From Nocardioides lacusdianchii (lineage in GTDB: Bacteria; Actinomycetota; Actinomycetes; Propionibacteriales; Nocardioidaceae), in assembly GCF_020102855.1 (NCBI RefSeq), contig NZ_JADHZD010000001.1, positions 372,001 to 436,000 of the forward strand: 64,000 nucleotides of DNA, given 5' to 3'. The translations under genes and the position numbers were made by a program. Positions 44,595-53,732 of this stretch are shown piece after piece. A model generated the notes under the pieces. It worked only from the letters and a program-made list of their open reading frames with translations, had not been told where the DNA came from and searched no databases. Every line of letters starts with the position of its first letter. Position 1 is the stretch's first letter.

Positions 44595-46157
44595 TCAGCA
44601 GGTCGTGCCGCCAGGCGGCACGTCGCCGGCCAGCAGGTAGTCCTCGACGAGCGTGTCGATGCACTCGTTGCCGGCGTTGTACGCGGTGTGGCCGTCGCCG
44701 TCGCGCTCGACCAGCACGCCGGAGTCGAGCTGGCCGGCGAGCGTGCGCGCCCACTTCAGCGGTGTCGCAGGGTCACGGCTGGTGCCGAGCACGACGATCG
44801 GCGCGGCGCCCTCGCCGCGGATCGTCAGCGGCTCCTCGCTCGAGGTCACCGCGATCCCGCGGCAGCTCGTCATCCCCCAGGCGAAGACGCGCCCGAACGT
44901 CGGCGACGCCTCCTCGAAGACCTCGAACAGCGACGGCACCTTGCCGAACGGCACCGACGTCGGGTCGTCGAGGCAGTTGATGGCGTAGTTGGCCTCGACC
45001 GAGTTGTCGAGGTAGGTGCCGTCGGCGTTGCGCGAGGCGTACGCGTCGGCGAGCTGCATCAGCGCCGAGCCCTTGCCCTCCAGGGCCGAGGCGAGCGCGG
45101 TGCTGAGCAGGAACCAGTAGTCGCGGTTGTAGAGAGGCGTGATGATGCCGTAGAACGCGCTGCCGACTGTGAGCTCGCGGTCGCCCGCCGGCAGCGGCTC
45201 CTCCTCCATCGTGTCGAGGAGCCCGGTGATCGTGTCGAGGCCCTCCTCGACGCTGTCGCCGAGGAAGCAGTTGTCGGTGGAGTCGACGCAGTTCTGCACG
45301 TAGGCGCGCAGCGCGGTCTCGAAGCCCTCGGCCTGGTCGAGCGACAGCGACTGCGGGTCGAGCGCGACGTCGACGGCGCCGTCGAGCACGAACCGCCCGA
45401 CCTGCTCGGGGAACAGCTCGGCGTAGGTCGCGCCGAGCTTGGTGCCGTAGGACGCGCCGAAGTAGGTCAGCGTCTCCTCCCCCAGCGCCGCGCGGAGCAC
45501 GTCCATGTCGCGGGCGGCCTCGGCGGTGGTCACGTGCCCGATGACCGGGCCGGAGTTCTCGACGCACTTGTCGCCGTAGGACAGCACACCGTCCTTGAAG
45601 GCGGCCTGCTCCTCGGGGGTGTCCGGGGTCGGGTCACCGGCCAGGGAGGCGGTGAGCTCCTCGTCGCTGAGGCAGTCGATCGGGGCGGAGCGGCCGACGC
45701 CGCGGGGGTCGAAGCCGACGACGTCGAAGCCCTGGAGCAGCGGCTCGCGGAAGACCTGCCCGGCAGCAGCGGCGTACGTCGTCCCGCGGGCGCCGGGGCC
45801 GCCGGGGTTCACCACCATCGAGCCGACGCGCTCGCCGCTGGCGGGCACGCGCAGCAGCGCGAGGTCGATGGTCTCGCCCTGCGGCTCGGCGTAGTCGACG
45901 GGAACGGTGAGGAAGCCGCAGTCGTGGTCGTCGTTGCTCTCGCACGGCTGCCAGTCGATGCGCTGGGAGTAGAGGTCGGCGAGGTCCGGCGCGGGCGCCT
46001 CGGTGACCGACGCGGGCGGCGGCGTGGTGGGCGACGGCGTCGGCTGCGCGGTGGGGCCACTGTCGTCGGGCAGCGCACCGCGGATCGCGAGCCCGACGGC
46101 GGCGAAGGTGGTGACCGCGAGGACGAGAACGGCGATCACGGCGACGACCCGCTTCAC
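44595..46157 (-). CDS. Secreted alpha/beta hydrolase, TAP-like (tripeptidyl aminopeptidase family)
   Basis: This 520-residue protein has an N-terminal hydrophobic anchor (about residues 4-27) and a Pro/Thr-rich linker, then an alpha/beta hydrolase domain. The triad can be placed at Ser in FGASYGTK, Asp in SRDPATPLK and His in GDGHTAYN, with a C-terminal TAP-like region. Homologues such as the SlpD/SlpE type are secreted peptidases. The GTG at 46157 overlaps the holB stop (GTGA). In Streptomyces a homologue follows holB in the same way. It should act outside the membrane. Confidence 0.9.
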   Translation of the reverse strand: MKRVVAVIAVLVLAVTTFAAVGLAIRGALPDDSGPTAQPTPSPTTPPPASVTEAPAPDLADLYSQRIDWQPCESNDDHDCGFLTVPVDYAEPQGETIDLALLRVPASGERVGSMVVNPGGPGARGTTYAAAAGQVFREPLLQGFDVVGFDPRGVGRSAPIDCLSDEELTASLAGDPTPDTPEEQAAFKDGVLSYGDKCVENSGPVIGHVTTAEAARDMDVLRAALGEETLTYFGASYGTKLGATYAELFPEQVGRFVLDGAVDVALDPQSLSLDQAEGFETALRAYVQNCVDSTDNCFLGDSVEEGLDTITGLLDTMEEEPLPAGDRELTVGSAFYGIITPLYNRDYWFLLSTALASALEGKGSALMQLADAYASRNADGTYLDNSVEANYAINCLDDPTSVPFGKVPSLFEVFEEASPTFGRVFAWGMTSCRGIAVTSSEEPLTIRGEGAAPIVVLGTSRDPATPLKWARTLAGQLDSGVLVERDGDGHTAYNAGNECIDTLVEDYLLAGDVPPGGTTC

Positions 46158-47311
46158 GGACGACCTGCCGGCAGTCGCAGCGCGACCATCATCGACTCCA
46201 GGGCCAGCTGTGGGGGCACGTTGAACTCCAGCATCTGCTCGCGGGCGGTGAAGATCGCGTCGATCATGCGCAGCAGCTCCTCGGACGTCGCGGCGCGCGC
46301 GATGGTCTCGACGTCGCCGCGCAGCTCCTCGTTGACGAGCATGCCCGGGGCGCCCATCGACAGCGCGATGGCGTCGCGGTAGACGGAGACGAGGTCCATC
46401 AGCGCCCGGTCGATGACGTCGAGCACGCGGCGCTTGGCCTTCTGCTTCTGCAGCTTCTCCAGCGAGGAGAGGGCAGCGCGGTAGGAGCGGCTGGCGAGGT
46501 CCTTGCGCTCGTTGCCGAAGATCGACTGGAGGTCCTTCAGCTCGCGCTGCTCGGTCTCGGCGGTGATCGCCTCGGTCTCCTCCTTGGCCAGCTCGTTGAG
46601 GTTGGTGGCCGCGGTCATGCAGCTCCCGATGCCCGTCAGCCGCGCGGGCAGCGACACGATCTCGCGGCGCCGGCTCCGGGTGCCTTCGTCGACGCAGAGG
46701 GCGCGGGCCCGGCCGATGTGGCCCTGGCTGGCGCGCGCGGCGAAGGACGCGACTGTGGCGTCGATCCCGGACCGGACGAGGAAGTCGGTGATCTGCTCGC
46801 CGGTCGGGGTGGCGAGGGTGACGTGGCGCGAGCGGGAGGCGATCGTGGGCAGCACGTCGGCACGGGTCGGCGCACAGAGCAGCCAGACCGTGCGCGGGGT
46901 GGGCTCCTCGATCGCCTTGAGCAGGGCGTTGCCGGTGCGCGGGTTCTCGGGCGTGCCGAGGCGGTCGGCGTCCTCGATGACCACGATCTGCCAGCGACCC
47001 ACCGACGGGAACTTCGCCGCCGCCTGCACGAGGTCGCGCATGTCGTCGACGTAGAGCACGGACGTCTCGGAACGCACCCACTTGATGTCGGGGTGCGAGC
47101 CCTTGATGCCGAGACGGCATGCCTCGCACTCGCCGCACCCGGTGCGCGTCTCGCACTGCAGCGCCGCGGCGAAGGCCCGCGCGACGTTGGATCGGCCCGA
47201 TCCGGGCGGTCCGGTGAAGAGCCACGCGTGGGTCATCCCCTCGCCCGCGGCCGCGTGGCGAAGCGTGTCGAGGACGGCACGCTGGCCGACCAGGTCGTCC
47301 CAGACGCTCAT
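46154..47311 (-). CDS. holB: DNA polymerase III subunit delta'
   Basis: This 385-residue clamp-loader subunit has a Walker A-like loop GPPGSGRS in which the usual Lys is Arg, as expected for a delta' that does not hydrolyse ATP. A four-cysteine zinc module (near residues 50-65; CGECEAC) follows. The ATG overlaps tmk (ATGA), a very common actinobacterial pair. The C-terminal part is helical. It loads the sliding clamp in replication. Confidence 0.93.
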   Translation of the reverse strand: MSVWDDLVGQRAVLDTLRHAAAGEGMTHAWLFTGPPGSGRSNVARAFAAALQCETRTGCGECEACRLGIKGSHPDIKWVRSETSVLYVDDMRDLVQAAAKFPSVGRWQIVVIEDADRLGTPENPRTGNALLKAIEEPTPRTVWLLCAPTRADVLPTIASRSRHVTLATPTGEQITDFLVRSGIDATVASFAARASQGHIGRARALCVDEGTRSRRREIVSLPARLTGIGSCMTAATNLNELAKEETEAITAETEQRELKDLQSIFGNERKDLASRSYRAALSSLEKLQKQKAKRRVLDVIDRALMDLVSVYRDAIALSMGAPGMLVNEELRGDVETIARAATSEELLRMIDAIFTAREQMLEFNVPPQLALESMMVALRLPAGRP

Positions 47312-47946
47312 CGCGTCCCCAGCAGGAGCGAGATGCGCTTCTGGATCGCGGCGGCGATCTCCTCGATCGGGGCGCGGGCGTCGAGGACGACGTAGTGGTC
47401 CGGGTCGGCGGCCGCGAGGTCGAGGAAGCCCTGCCGGACGCGCTCGTGGAACTCCAGCGACTGCCCCTCGATCCGGTCGCGCTCGTCGAAGCGACCCAGG
47501 CCGGCCTCCGGCGCGAGGTCGAGGACGACGGTCAGGTGGGGGCGCAGGTCGTGGGTGGCCCAGCGAGCGACCGCCTCCACCTCGGCGACGTCGAGCGTGC
47601 GGCCGGCGCCCTGGTAGGCCAGGGTCGAGTCGACGTAGCGGTCGGTGATGACCACCTCGCCACGCTCCAGCGCGGGCAGCACCACGTGGTCGACGTGCTC
47701 GGCCTTGTCGGCGGCGTAGAGCAGCGCCTCGGTGCGGTCGGACAGATCGCCGGTGGCCGGGTCGAGCACGATCCGCCGCAGCTCCTTGCCGACCGGGGTG
47801 TCGCCCGGCTCGAAGGTCAGCAGCACCGTCTCGCCGCGCGCGACCAGCCAGTCGTGCAGCAGGCGCGACTGGGTCGACTTGCCAGCTCCCTCGCCGCCCT
47901 CGAAGCAGACGAAGAGCCCGGTCTCCGACACCACTCCAGCGCTCAC
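47308..47946 (-). CDS. tmk: Thymidylate kinase
   Basis: This 212-residue enzyme phosphorylates dTMP to dTDP with ATP. It has the P-loop EGGEGAGKST, the DR(Y) motif in ITDRYVDSTLAYQGAGR, and a lid segment. The GTG at 47946 fits family length (about 210). It is coupled to holB. The combination topA, tmk, holB is conserved across actinomycetes. Confidence 0.95.
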   Translation of the reverse strand: MSAGVVSETGLFVCFEGGEGAGKSTQSRLLHDWLVARGETVLLTFEPGDTPVGKELRRIVLDPATGDLSDRTEALLYAADKAEHVDHVVLPALERGEVVITDRYVDSTLAYQGAGRTLDVAEVEAVARWATHDLRPHLTVVLDLAPEAGLGRFDERDRIEGQSLEFHERVRQGFLDLAAADPDHYVVLDARAPIEEIAAAIQKRISLLLGTR

Positions 47947-47992
47947 GTGGCACACCCTACGGGCGGGCGCCCACACCCGCCGCGGCGCCGGC

Positions 47993-48382
47993 TCAGCCGT
48001 TGCCGGTCCGGGAGCAGGCGTACGCCGGCGCGTCGGCGTACTGCTCCGGCGAGCACGCGTCCGGCGGGACCGCGAGCGCGCCCGCGACGACCAGCGGCAC
48101 CCACAGGCACGCCGTGAGGCCAACCCAGCGCCAGCGCGACCCCACCAGTCGGACGGCGAGCGCCACCGAGGCGACGACGCCGAGGGCGAGGAGGACCCAC
48201 GGTGCGAGGTTGAGCCAGTGGTCCTGCGCGTCGCACACGCGGCCCTGCGCCGACGCGGGCGCGGGAACCTCCGTCGCGGTGTCGGTGACCGCGCAGGTCT
48301 CGAGGAGGGTCCACAGGCCGACGAGGGCATGGGTCCCCACCGCCAGCAGGAGCACGGCCGCGGCCAGCCACCAGCGCTTCAC
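47993..48382 (-). CDS. Small membrane protein, unknown function
   Basis: This 129-residue protein has three predicted membrane helices (near residues 5-25, 56-75 and 80-98) and paired cysteines on the extracytoplasmic side. I chose the GTG at 48382 because GGAGG lies 8 bases upstream. It sits between a larger membrane protein gene and tmk on the same strand. No family is recognised. Confidence 0.65.
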   Translation of the reverse strand: MKRWWLAAAVLLLAVGTHALVGLWTLLETCAVTDTATEVPAPASAQGRVCDAQDHWLNLAPWVLLALGVVASVALAVRLVGSRWRWVGLTACLWVPLVVAGALAVPPDACSPEQYADAPAYACSRTGNG

Positions 48383-48453
48383 TCGCTCACCCTCCCTGCC
48401 GCCGAACGGACCGAACGGTCGGCCTCGCCGTCGCGACCTGCGTGCGCCGGCGG

Positions 48454-48478
48454 CGTACGGCGTCGTTGGGTCCGTACG
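48454..48478 (-). terminator. Weak hairpin after the 48483-49190 gene
   Basis: CGTACGG and CCGTACG form 7-base arms around an 11-base loop just past the stop of the upstream gene. The right side reads GGTCCGTACGAC, one base different from part of the hairpin at 44553-44592. Function as a terminator is uncertain. Confidence 0.35.
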
Positions 48479-48482
48479 ACGG

Positions 48483-49190
48483 TCACCACCCGTTGGCCTC
48501 GCGCCACCCGGCAAAGAGCACCCAGGCGAGCAGGAAGGCCCAGCCGCCGGTCAGCCGTCGGTGCCCGGAGTGGGGCCGTAGCACGCCCAGCGGACCGCCG
48601 ACCAAGAGGTAGGCAAGGCTTCCGAGCGGGCCGCACAGCAGGACGATCCATGCCCACGCCCACCGGGTGGCGCGCCACGGCGCGGGGCCGCCGACGAGCA
48701 GGAGGAGGACCGACAGCCAGGCGACCAGCGGGAGCAGCGCTCCAGGTCCCGCGACCCGCCAGTCCATGAAGCTCGATGACCCGCCGGCGTAGGAGGCGGA
48801 GCTAAGCTCGATGTCCGGATCGATGGCGCGCAGGACAGCTCGAGGGTCACGGTCGGTCACGACCCGCCCGGCCGACGACGGTGGCGCGTCGGCGTCGCGG
48901 ACGACCACCACCTCGGCATAGCGGTCCACCATCGCGGTCCAGCGCAGCTCCACGGTGCGTCGGCCCTGCCACTGGTCACCGTCGAGGCCGACCACGGCGA
49001 CCTCAGACACCTCGCCCCGCGCAACTGCGCCAAGGAGGTCGCCGTAGTCGCTGCGCTTCTCGCCGGACGTCACGAAGAGCACGGCGACCAGCACCGCCAG
49101 CAGGCCCAAGAACCCGCCGGTCGTCCGCCAGCGGCGCTCGCCCCACCCGTCGTACGCCGTCCGCGCCGGCTGCGCCGTCACCGTCGTCAT
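48483..49190 (-). CDS. Membrane protein of unknown function
   Basis: This 235-residue protein has one helix near the N terminus (about 25-42), an extracytoplasmic domain (about 45-140) and three helices towards the C terminus. The middle segment YGDLLGAVARGEVSEVAVVG has a beta-alpha look, similar in style to the small FtsH extracellular domain, but I would not assign a family. It is read in the same direction as topA and tmk, between them. Confidence 0.65.
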   Translation of the reverse strand: MTTVTAQPARTAYDGWGERRWRTTGGFLGLLAVLVAVLFVTSGEKRSDYGDLLGAVARGEVSEVAVVGLDGDQWQGRRTVELRWTAMVDRYAEVVVVRDADAPPSSAGRVVTDRDPRAVLRAIDPDIELSSASYAGGSSSFMDWRVAGPGALLPLVAWLSVLLLLVGGPAPWRATRWAWAWIVLLCGPLGSLAYLLVGGPLGVLRPHSGHRRLTGGWAFLLAWVLFAGWREANGW

Positions 49191-49242
49191 GCCCTACCCC
49201 CGTTGCCGTGATCGGCAGCGTAGTGGGCGACGGAGACGGGCG

Positions 49243-51957
49243 TCAGGCCTTCTTCGCCGCGGCCTTCGTCGTCTTCTTGGCGGCCGTCTTCTTCGCAGCG
49301 GTCTTCTTCGCCGGAGTCTTCTTGGCGGCGGTCTTCTTGGCCGGGGCCTTCTTCGCGCCCTTCTTGGCCGCCTTCTTCGCCGGACCGCGCTCGCGCCGCT
49401 CGGCGAGCAGCTCGGCCGCGCGCTCGAGGGTGATCGACTCGACGGTGTCGTCCTTGCGGAGCGTGGCGTTGTACTCGCCGTCGGTGACGTACTCGCCGAA
49501 GCGGCCCGCCTTCACGACCACCGGCTGCCCGGAGACGGGGTCGTTGCCGAGCTCCTTGAGCGGCGGGGTGGCCGCACCGCGACCGCGCTGCTTGGGCTGG
49601 GCGTAGATCGCCTTGGCCTGGTCGAGGGTGATGTCGAAGATCTGGTCCTCGGAGGTCAGGCTGCGGGAGTCGGTGCCCTTCTTGAGGTAGGGCCCGTAGC
49701 GACCGTTCTGCGCGGTGATCTCGGTGCCGTCCTCGTCGGTGCCGACGACGCGGGGCAGGTCGAGGAGCTTGACCGCCTCCTCGAGGGAGACCGTGTCGAG
49801 GGTCATCGACTTGAAGAGCGAGCCGGTGCGCGGCTTGGCGCTCTTCGGCGCGTCCTCGGGCAGCACCTCGGTGACGTAGGGGCCGAAGCGACCGTTCTTC
49901 GCCACGATCTGGAGGCCGGTCTCGGGGTGGTTGCCGACGACCTGCTCCTCGCCGGCCGGGTTGGCCAGCAGCTCCTTGGCCTTGGCCACGGTGAGCTCGT
50001 CGGGCGGGAGGTCGTCGGGGACGTTGGCGCGCACCGGCGCGCCGGCCTCGTCATCGCCCGGGCCCTCGACGTAGGGGCCGTAGCGACCCACGCGGAGGTC
50101 GATGCCCTCGCCGATCGGGAAGGTCGCCATCTCCTTGGCGTCGATCTCGCCGAGGTCGGTGACGAGCGTCTTGAGCCCGACCACGTCGCCGGCGCCGTAG
50201 TAGAACTCGCCGAGCTCGGTGGCGCGGTCCTTGCGACCGCCCGCGATCTCGTCGAGCACGTCCTCCATCGAGGCGGTGAACTCGTAGGACACCTGGCGCG
50301 GGAAGTGCTCCTCCAGCAGCCGGATCACCGAGAAGGCCAGCCACGCCGGCACCAGCGCGGTGCCCTTCTTGTAGACGTAGCCGCGGTTGAGGATGGTGCC
50401 GATGATCGAGGCGTACGTCGACGGGCGGCCGATCTCGCGGTCCTCGAGCTCCTTGATCAGCGTCGCCTCGGTGTAGCGCGACGGCGGCTTGGTCTCGTGG
50501 CCCTCCGGCGACAGCGTGGCGGCCGAGACCGCAGCACCCTTGGTGAGGTTGGGCAGGCGGGTCTCGGCGTCGTCCTTGCGCTTGGACGCGTCGTCGATGT
50601 CCTCGACGTAGGCCTTGAGGAACCCGTGGAAGGTGATCGTGCGACCGCTGGAGCTGAAGACGACGTCGCGCCCGTCGGCCGCGGCGCCGCCGATGCGGAT
50701 CGTGACCGAGTTGCCGACCGCGTCCTTCATCTGCGAGGCGACGGTGCGCATCCAGATCAGCTCGTAGAGGCGGAACTGCTCGCCCGACAGCCCCGTCTGG
50801 GCCGGCGTGCGGAGGGACTCGCCGGCCGGGCGGATGGCCTCGTGCGCCTCCTGGGCGTTCTTGACCTTGGAGGCGTAGGTGCGCGGCGAGTCGGGGAGGT
50901 ATTCAGCACCGTAGAGCTCGCGGACCTGGTCGCGGGCGGCGCCGACGGCCGCTCCCGACAGGGTCGTGGAGTCCGTACGCATGTAGGTGATGAAGCCGTT
51001 CTCGTAGAGCCGCTGCGCGACCGACATCGTCACGCTCGCGCTCATGCCGAGCTTGCGGCTGGCCTCCTGCTGCAGCGTGGTGGTGCGGAAGGGGGCGTAC
51101 GGCGAGCGGCGGTAGGGCTTGGACTCGACCGAGCGGACGTCGTACGCCGTGTCGGTGAGGCCGGAGGCCAGCGCCTCGGCGTCGGCGCGGCTGAGGTGGA
51201 CGCGCTCGGCCTTGCCCTTGAGCTCGCCGGTGTTGTCGAAGTCGGAGCCGCGGGCGACGCGGACGTCGTCGACGCTGTAGAGCTTGGCGGGGAACATCCG
51301 CGGGTCGTGGCCGGTGCCGGCGTCGAAGGTGGCGTCGAGGTCCCAGTAGGACGCGACGCGGAACTTCATCCGCTCGCGCTCGCGGTCGACGACCAGGCGG
51401 GTCGCCACCGACTGCACGCGGCCGGCGGAGAGGCCGGACATGACCTTCTTCCACAGCACCGGGGAGACCTCGTAGCCGTAGAGGCGGTCGAGGATGCGGC
51501 GCGCCTCCTGGGCCTCGACGAGGTCGTCATTGATCTGGCGCGGGTTGTCGACCGCGGCGAGGATCGCGGGCTTGGTGATCTCGTGGAAGACCATCCGGTG
51601 GACCGGCAGGCCCTTCGGGGGCTTGAGCTCGTCGAGGAGGTGCCAGGCGATCGCCTCGCCCTCGCGGTCCTCATCGGTGGCGAGGTAGAGGGCGTCGGCC
51701 TCCTTCACCAGCTTCTTCAGCTTGGCGATGTGGCTCTTCTTGTCGCGGGGCACGACGTAGTAGGGCTCGAACCCGTTGTCGACGTCGACCGCGAGGCGGC
51801 CCCACGGCTTGTCCTTGATCTTGGCCGGGGTGTCCGCGGCGTTGTTGGGCAGGTCGCGGATGTGACCGATCGAGGACTCGACGACGTAGTCCGAGCCCAG
51901 GTAGCCGCCGATGGTGCGGGCCTTGGCCGGGGACTCGACGATGACGAGCTTTGCCAC
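49243..51957 (-). CDS. topA: DNA topoisomerase I
   Basis: This 904-residue type IA topoisomerase relaxes negative supercoils. The TOPRIM domain begins at SPAKARTIGGYLG, the catalytic Tyr sits in ITYMRTDS, and C-terminal repeats containing (R/K)FGPY or RYGPY motifs follow. The last 50 or so residues form a Lys/Ala/Thr-rich tail (repeats of AAKKT and APAKK), as in other actinobacterial TopA, where the tail gives processivity. The gene is near tmk and holB as in Streptomyces. Only the catalytic domain is zinc-free; no Cys4 fingers are present. Confidence 0.97.
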   Translation of the reverse strand: MAKLVIVESPAKARTIGGYLGSDYVVESSIGHIRDLPNNAADTPAKIKDKPWGRLAVDVDNGFEPYYVVPRDKKSHIAKLKKLVKEADALYLATDEDREGEAIAWHLLDELKPPKGLPVHRMVFHEITKPAILAAVDNPRQINDDLVEAQEARRILDRLYGYEVSPVLWKKVMSGLSAGRVQSVATRLVVDRERERMKFRVASYWDLDATFDAGTGHDPRMFPAKLYSVDDVRVARGSDFDNTGELKGKAERVHLSRADAEALASGLTDTAYDVRSVESKPYRRSPYAPFRTTTLQQEASRKLGMSASVTMSVAQRLYENGFITYMRTDSTTLSGAAVGAARDQVRELYGAEYLPDSPRTYASKVKNAQEAHEAIRPAGESLRTPAQTGLSGEQFRLYELIWMRTVASQMKDAVGNSVTIRIGGAAADGRDVVFSSSGRTITFHGFLKAYVEDIDDASKRKDDAETRLPNLTKGAAVSAATLSPEGHETKPPSRYTEATLIKELEDREIGRPSTYASIIGTILNRGYVYKKGTALVPAWLAFSVIRLLEEHFPRQVSYEFTASMEDVLDEIAGGRKDRATELGEFYYGAGDVVGLKTLVTDLGEIDAKEMATFPIGEGIDLRVGRYGPYVEGPGDDEAGAPVRANVPDDLPPDELTVAKAKELLANPAGEEQVVGNHPETGLQIVAKNGRFGPYVTEVLPEDAPKSAKPRTGSLFKSMTLDTVSLEEAVKLLDLPRVVGTDEDGTEITAQNGRYGPYLKKGTDSRSLTSEDQIFDITLDQAKAIYAQPKQRGRGAATPPLKELGNDPVSGQPVVVKAGRFGEYVTDGEYNATLRKDDTVESITLERAAELLAERRERGPAKKAAKKGAKKAPAKKTAAKKTPAKKTAAKKTAAKKTTKAAAKKA

Positions 51958-52082
51958 TTCTGTTGCTCCCTCAGGTGTGCGCTGCGATGTTGCTCAGCGC
52001 CGCAACGGTAGCGCCACAACGTCAGTTCGCCACCCCGCGGCGTCCACAGGCCGCCGCGGGGTGGCGTCCGCGGGTGGGTCGC

Positions 52083-52427
52083 TCAGGCGCCCGACGGCCT
52101 GAGCGGGTCGTGCCCGAACGACATCAGCACGTGCCGGATCTGGTCGTCGTACGCCTCCGGCTCGGGCTCGTCCCCGCGCAGGGTGCGCACCTGCTCGACG
52201 ACGTGGCGCATCGTGTCGACGTCGTCGGGGGTGAGGTCCGTGCGGCGCTTGCCGAGGATCGCCACCACCTGCTCGCCCACCTCCAGCTCGGGCAGCGGTC
52301 CGTCGACGGCGGTCACCTCGTCGGACGCCTCGGTGCGCAGCCAGTCGGAGAGCTCGCGCGAGGTCATGTTGACCACGTCGTGGAACTCCTGCCACAGCTC
52401 GTCGTCGATCAGGGACTCGGCCATCAC
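52083..52427 (-). CDS. DUF3140 domain-containing protein
   Basis: This 114-residue protein belongs to DUF3140 (VVNMTSRELSDWLRT is typical). It is a small soluble protein with a helical N-terminal region and acidic C-terminus; in some genomes it is described as DNA-binding. The ATG overlaps the stop of the Vms1-like gene (ATGA, with a second ATG immediately after). The two form an operon. Function is unknown. Confidence 0.85.
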   Translation of the reverse strand: MMAESLIDDELWQEFHDVVNMTSRELSDWLRTEASDEVTAVDGPLPELEVGEQVVAILGKRRTDLTPDDVDTMRHVVEQVRTLRGDEPEPEAYDDQIRHVLMSFGHDPLRPSGA

Positions 52428-53572
52428 TGGTCCTCACCTTCGTTGTGGGTCGGGTCGGGTCGGGTGGAGAAGCGGAGCACCGCGCCCACGCCGTCGGGAA
52501 GCGCACCGACGGGGGCGTGCAACGGGAGCAGGTCCGCGTCCTGGCCGAGGGCGGCACGGAACATCGCCTCCTCGAGCACGACGCGTCCCGGCTCCCCGAC
52601 GCCGAGCGCCCGGAGCTCCTCGGGGTCGGTGGCGAGCAGCAGCGGCGCCGGCCCGGCGTACGCCTCGCGGCCCTCGAGCGCGCCCGCCAGCAGCACCAGC
52701 GTCTCCACCTCGCCGCGTCGCAGCGCCTCCAGCGTCTCGGCGACTCCGACGGCCTTGGGCGCGTCGGCGGGGCCGAGGCGGTCGAGCACGTCGTCGATGC
52801 GGCGGGCCCGGCACCGCCGGACGGCCGCGGCGACCTCCTCGTCGAGCCGCTCGTCGGAGGCCCCCTCGGCGCGGCTGCCGTGCTCGAGCACCTCGAGGCG
52901 CTCGGTCACGTGGCCGGCGACGGACTCGCGGACCCGAGCGACCCCGCGCAAGTCCCCGGTGAGCAGGACCAGGTCCGGGTCCACCTCGCGGACGAGGGTG
53001 TCGAGGTCGCCTGCGACCGTGTCGGCGTTGCGGTCCCACGAGTCCTCGGCGCGGGTCTGGAACCGCCGGTGCGACCATCCACCGCCCGGCACCTTGTGCA
53101 GCACGTCGTGGTCGCCCTCGCTCACCATCTCGCGCTCGTCCAGGCCCAGCGTGTCGCTCACGGCGATTTCCGCGCCCGAGTGGTCGACCCGGACCAGCAC
53201 GTAGGACACCACGTCCGCCAGCGCGCGGCCCAGCGGCAGCAGGTGGGCGATCGGGCCGACGTGGTGGTGGTCCTCGGCGCCGCCGCCCAGCACGAGGTCG
53301 GTCGCCACCGTGCCGTCCCGTGCGACCACGACCCGCGACGCCTCACCCCCGTGCCCGGTCGGGCGCGCCAGGCGTTCGGCCACCTCGCGCACGGTCGCCT
53401 CGTCGGCACCGCTCGCTCCGGCGTCACGCACCAGGTTGGCGATGCGGGTCTCCACCTCCTGCGCGCCGTTCTCCGTGGTCCGGCTGACGTCGACGTAGGC
53501 GGTCACCACGTCGCCGTGGAGCTCGGCCGCGGGACGCAGCATGGACAGGGCCTGTCCTCGTCTGTTGGTCAT
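52424..53572 (-). CDS. Rv2629-like / baeRF (Vms1-like) family protein
   Basis: This 382-residue protein resembles M. tuberculosis Rv2629 and the baeRF (bacterial eRF1-like/Vms1) families, which are related to peptide release factors and ribosome rescue. The segment GGGWSHRRFQTR...W..NA is characteristic of the family. It could act on stalled translation or in hibernation. Start is uncertain: ATG at 53572 or 53542. It is coupled to a DUF3140 gene. Confidence 0.8.
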   Translation of the reverse strand: MTNRRGQALSMLRPAAELHGDVVTAYVDVSRTTENGAQEVETRIANLVRDAGASGADEATVREVAERLARPTGHGGEASRVVVARDGTVATDLVLGGGAEDHHHVGPIAHLLPLGRALADVVSYVLVRVDHSGAEIAVSDTLGLDEREMVSEGDHDVLHKVPGGGWSHRRFQTRAEDSWDRNADTVAGDLDTLVREVDPDLVLLTGDLRGVARVRESVAGHVTERLEVLEHGSRAEGASDERLDEEVAAAVRRCRARRIDDVLDRLGPADAPKAVGVAETLEALRRGEVETLVLLAGALEGREAYAGPAPLLLATDPEELRALGVGEPGRVVLEEAMFRAALGQDADLLPLHAPVGALPDGVGAVLRFSTRPDPTHNEGEDQ

Positions 53573-53732
53573 GCGCGGCCTGTACCCACGACCCCGCGGG
53601 TCCATGACCCGGCCCACTTACGCACCGTGGGCCTGTGGACGACAGTGCTCCGGGGGCGACCTGTGGACGACCGCGCGCCGGTGTCGGAGCCGCTGCCGAC
53701 GGTGGACCCACGCCCACGACCCAGGAGGACCG

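Noticed and set aside
49260-49395. Tandem repeated bases resembling a short repeat array
   Set aside because: They encode the Lys/Ala-rich tail of topoisomerase I, not a CRISPR or satellite.
49189-52011. Open frame of 940 codons opposite topA
   Set aside because: The minus strand clearly encodes topoisomerase I with all its motifs; the plus-strand frame is a mirror artefact.
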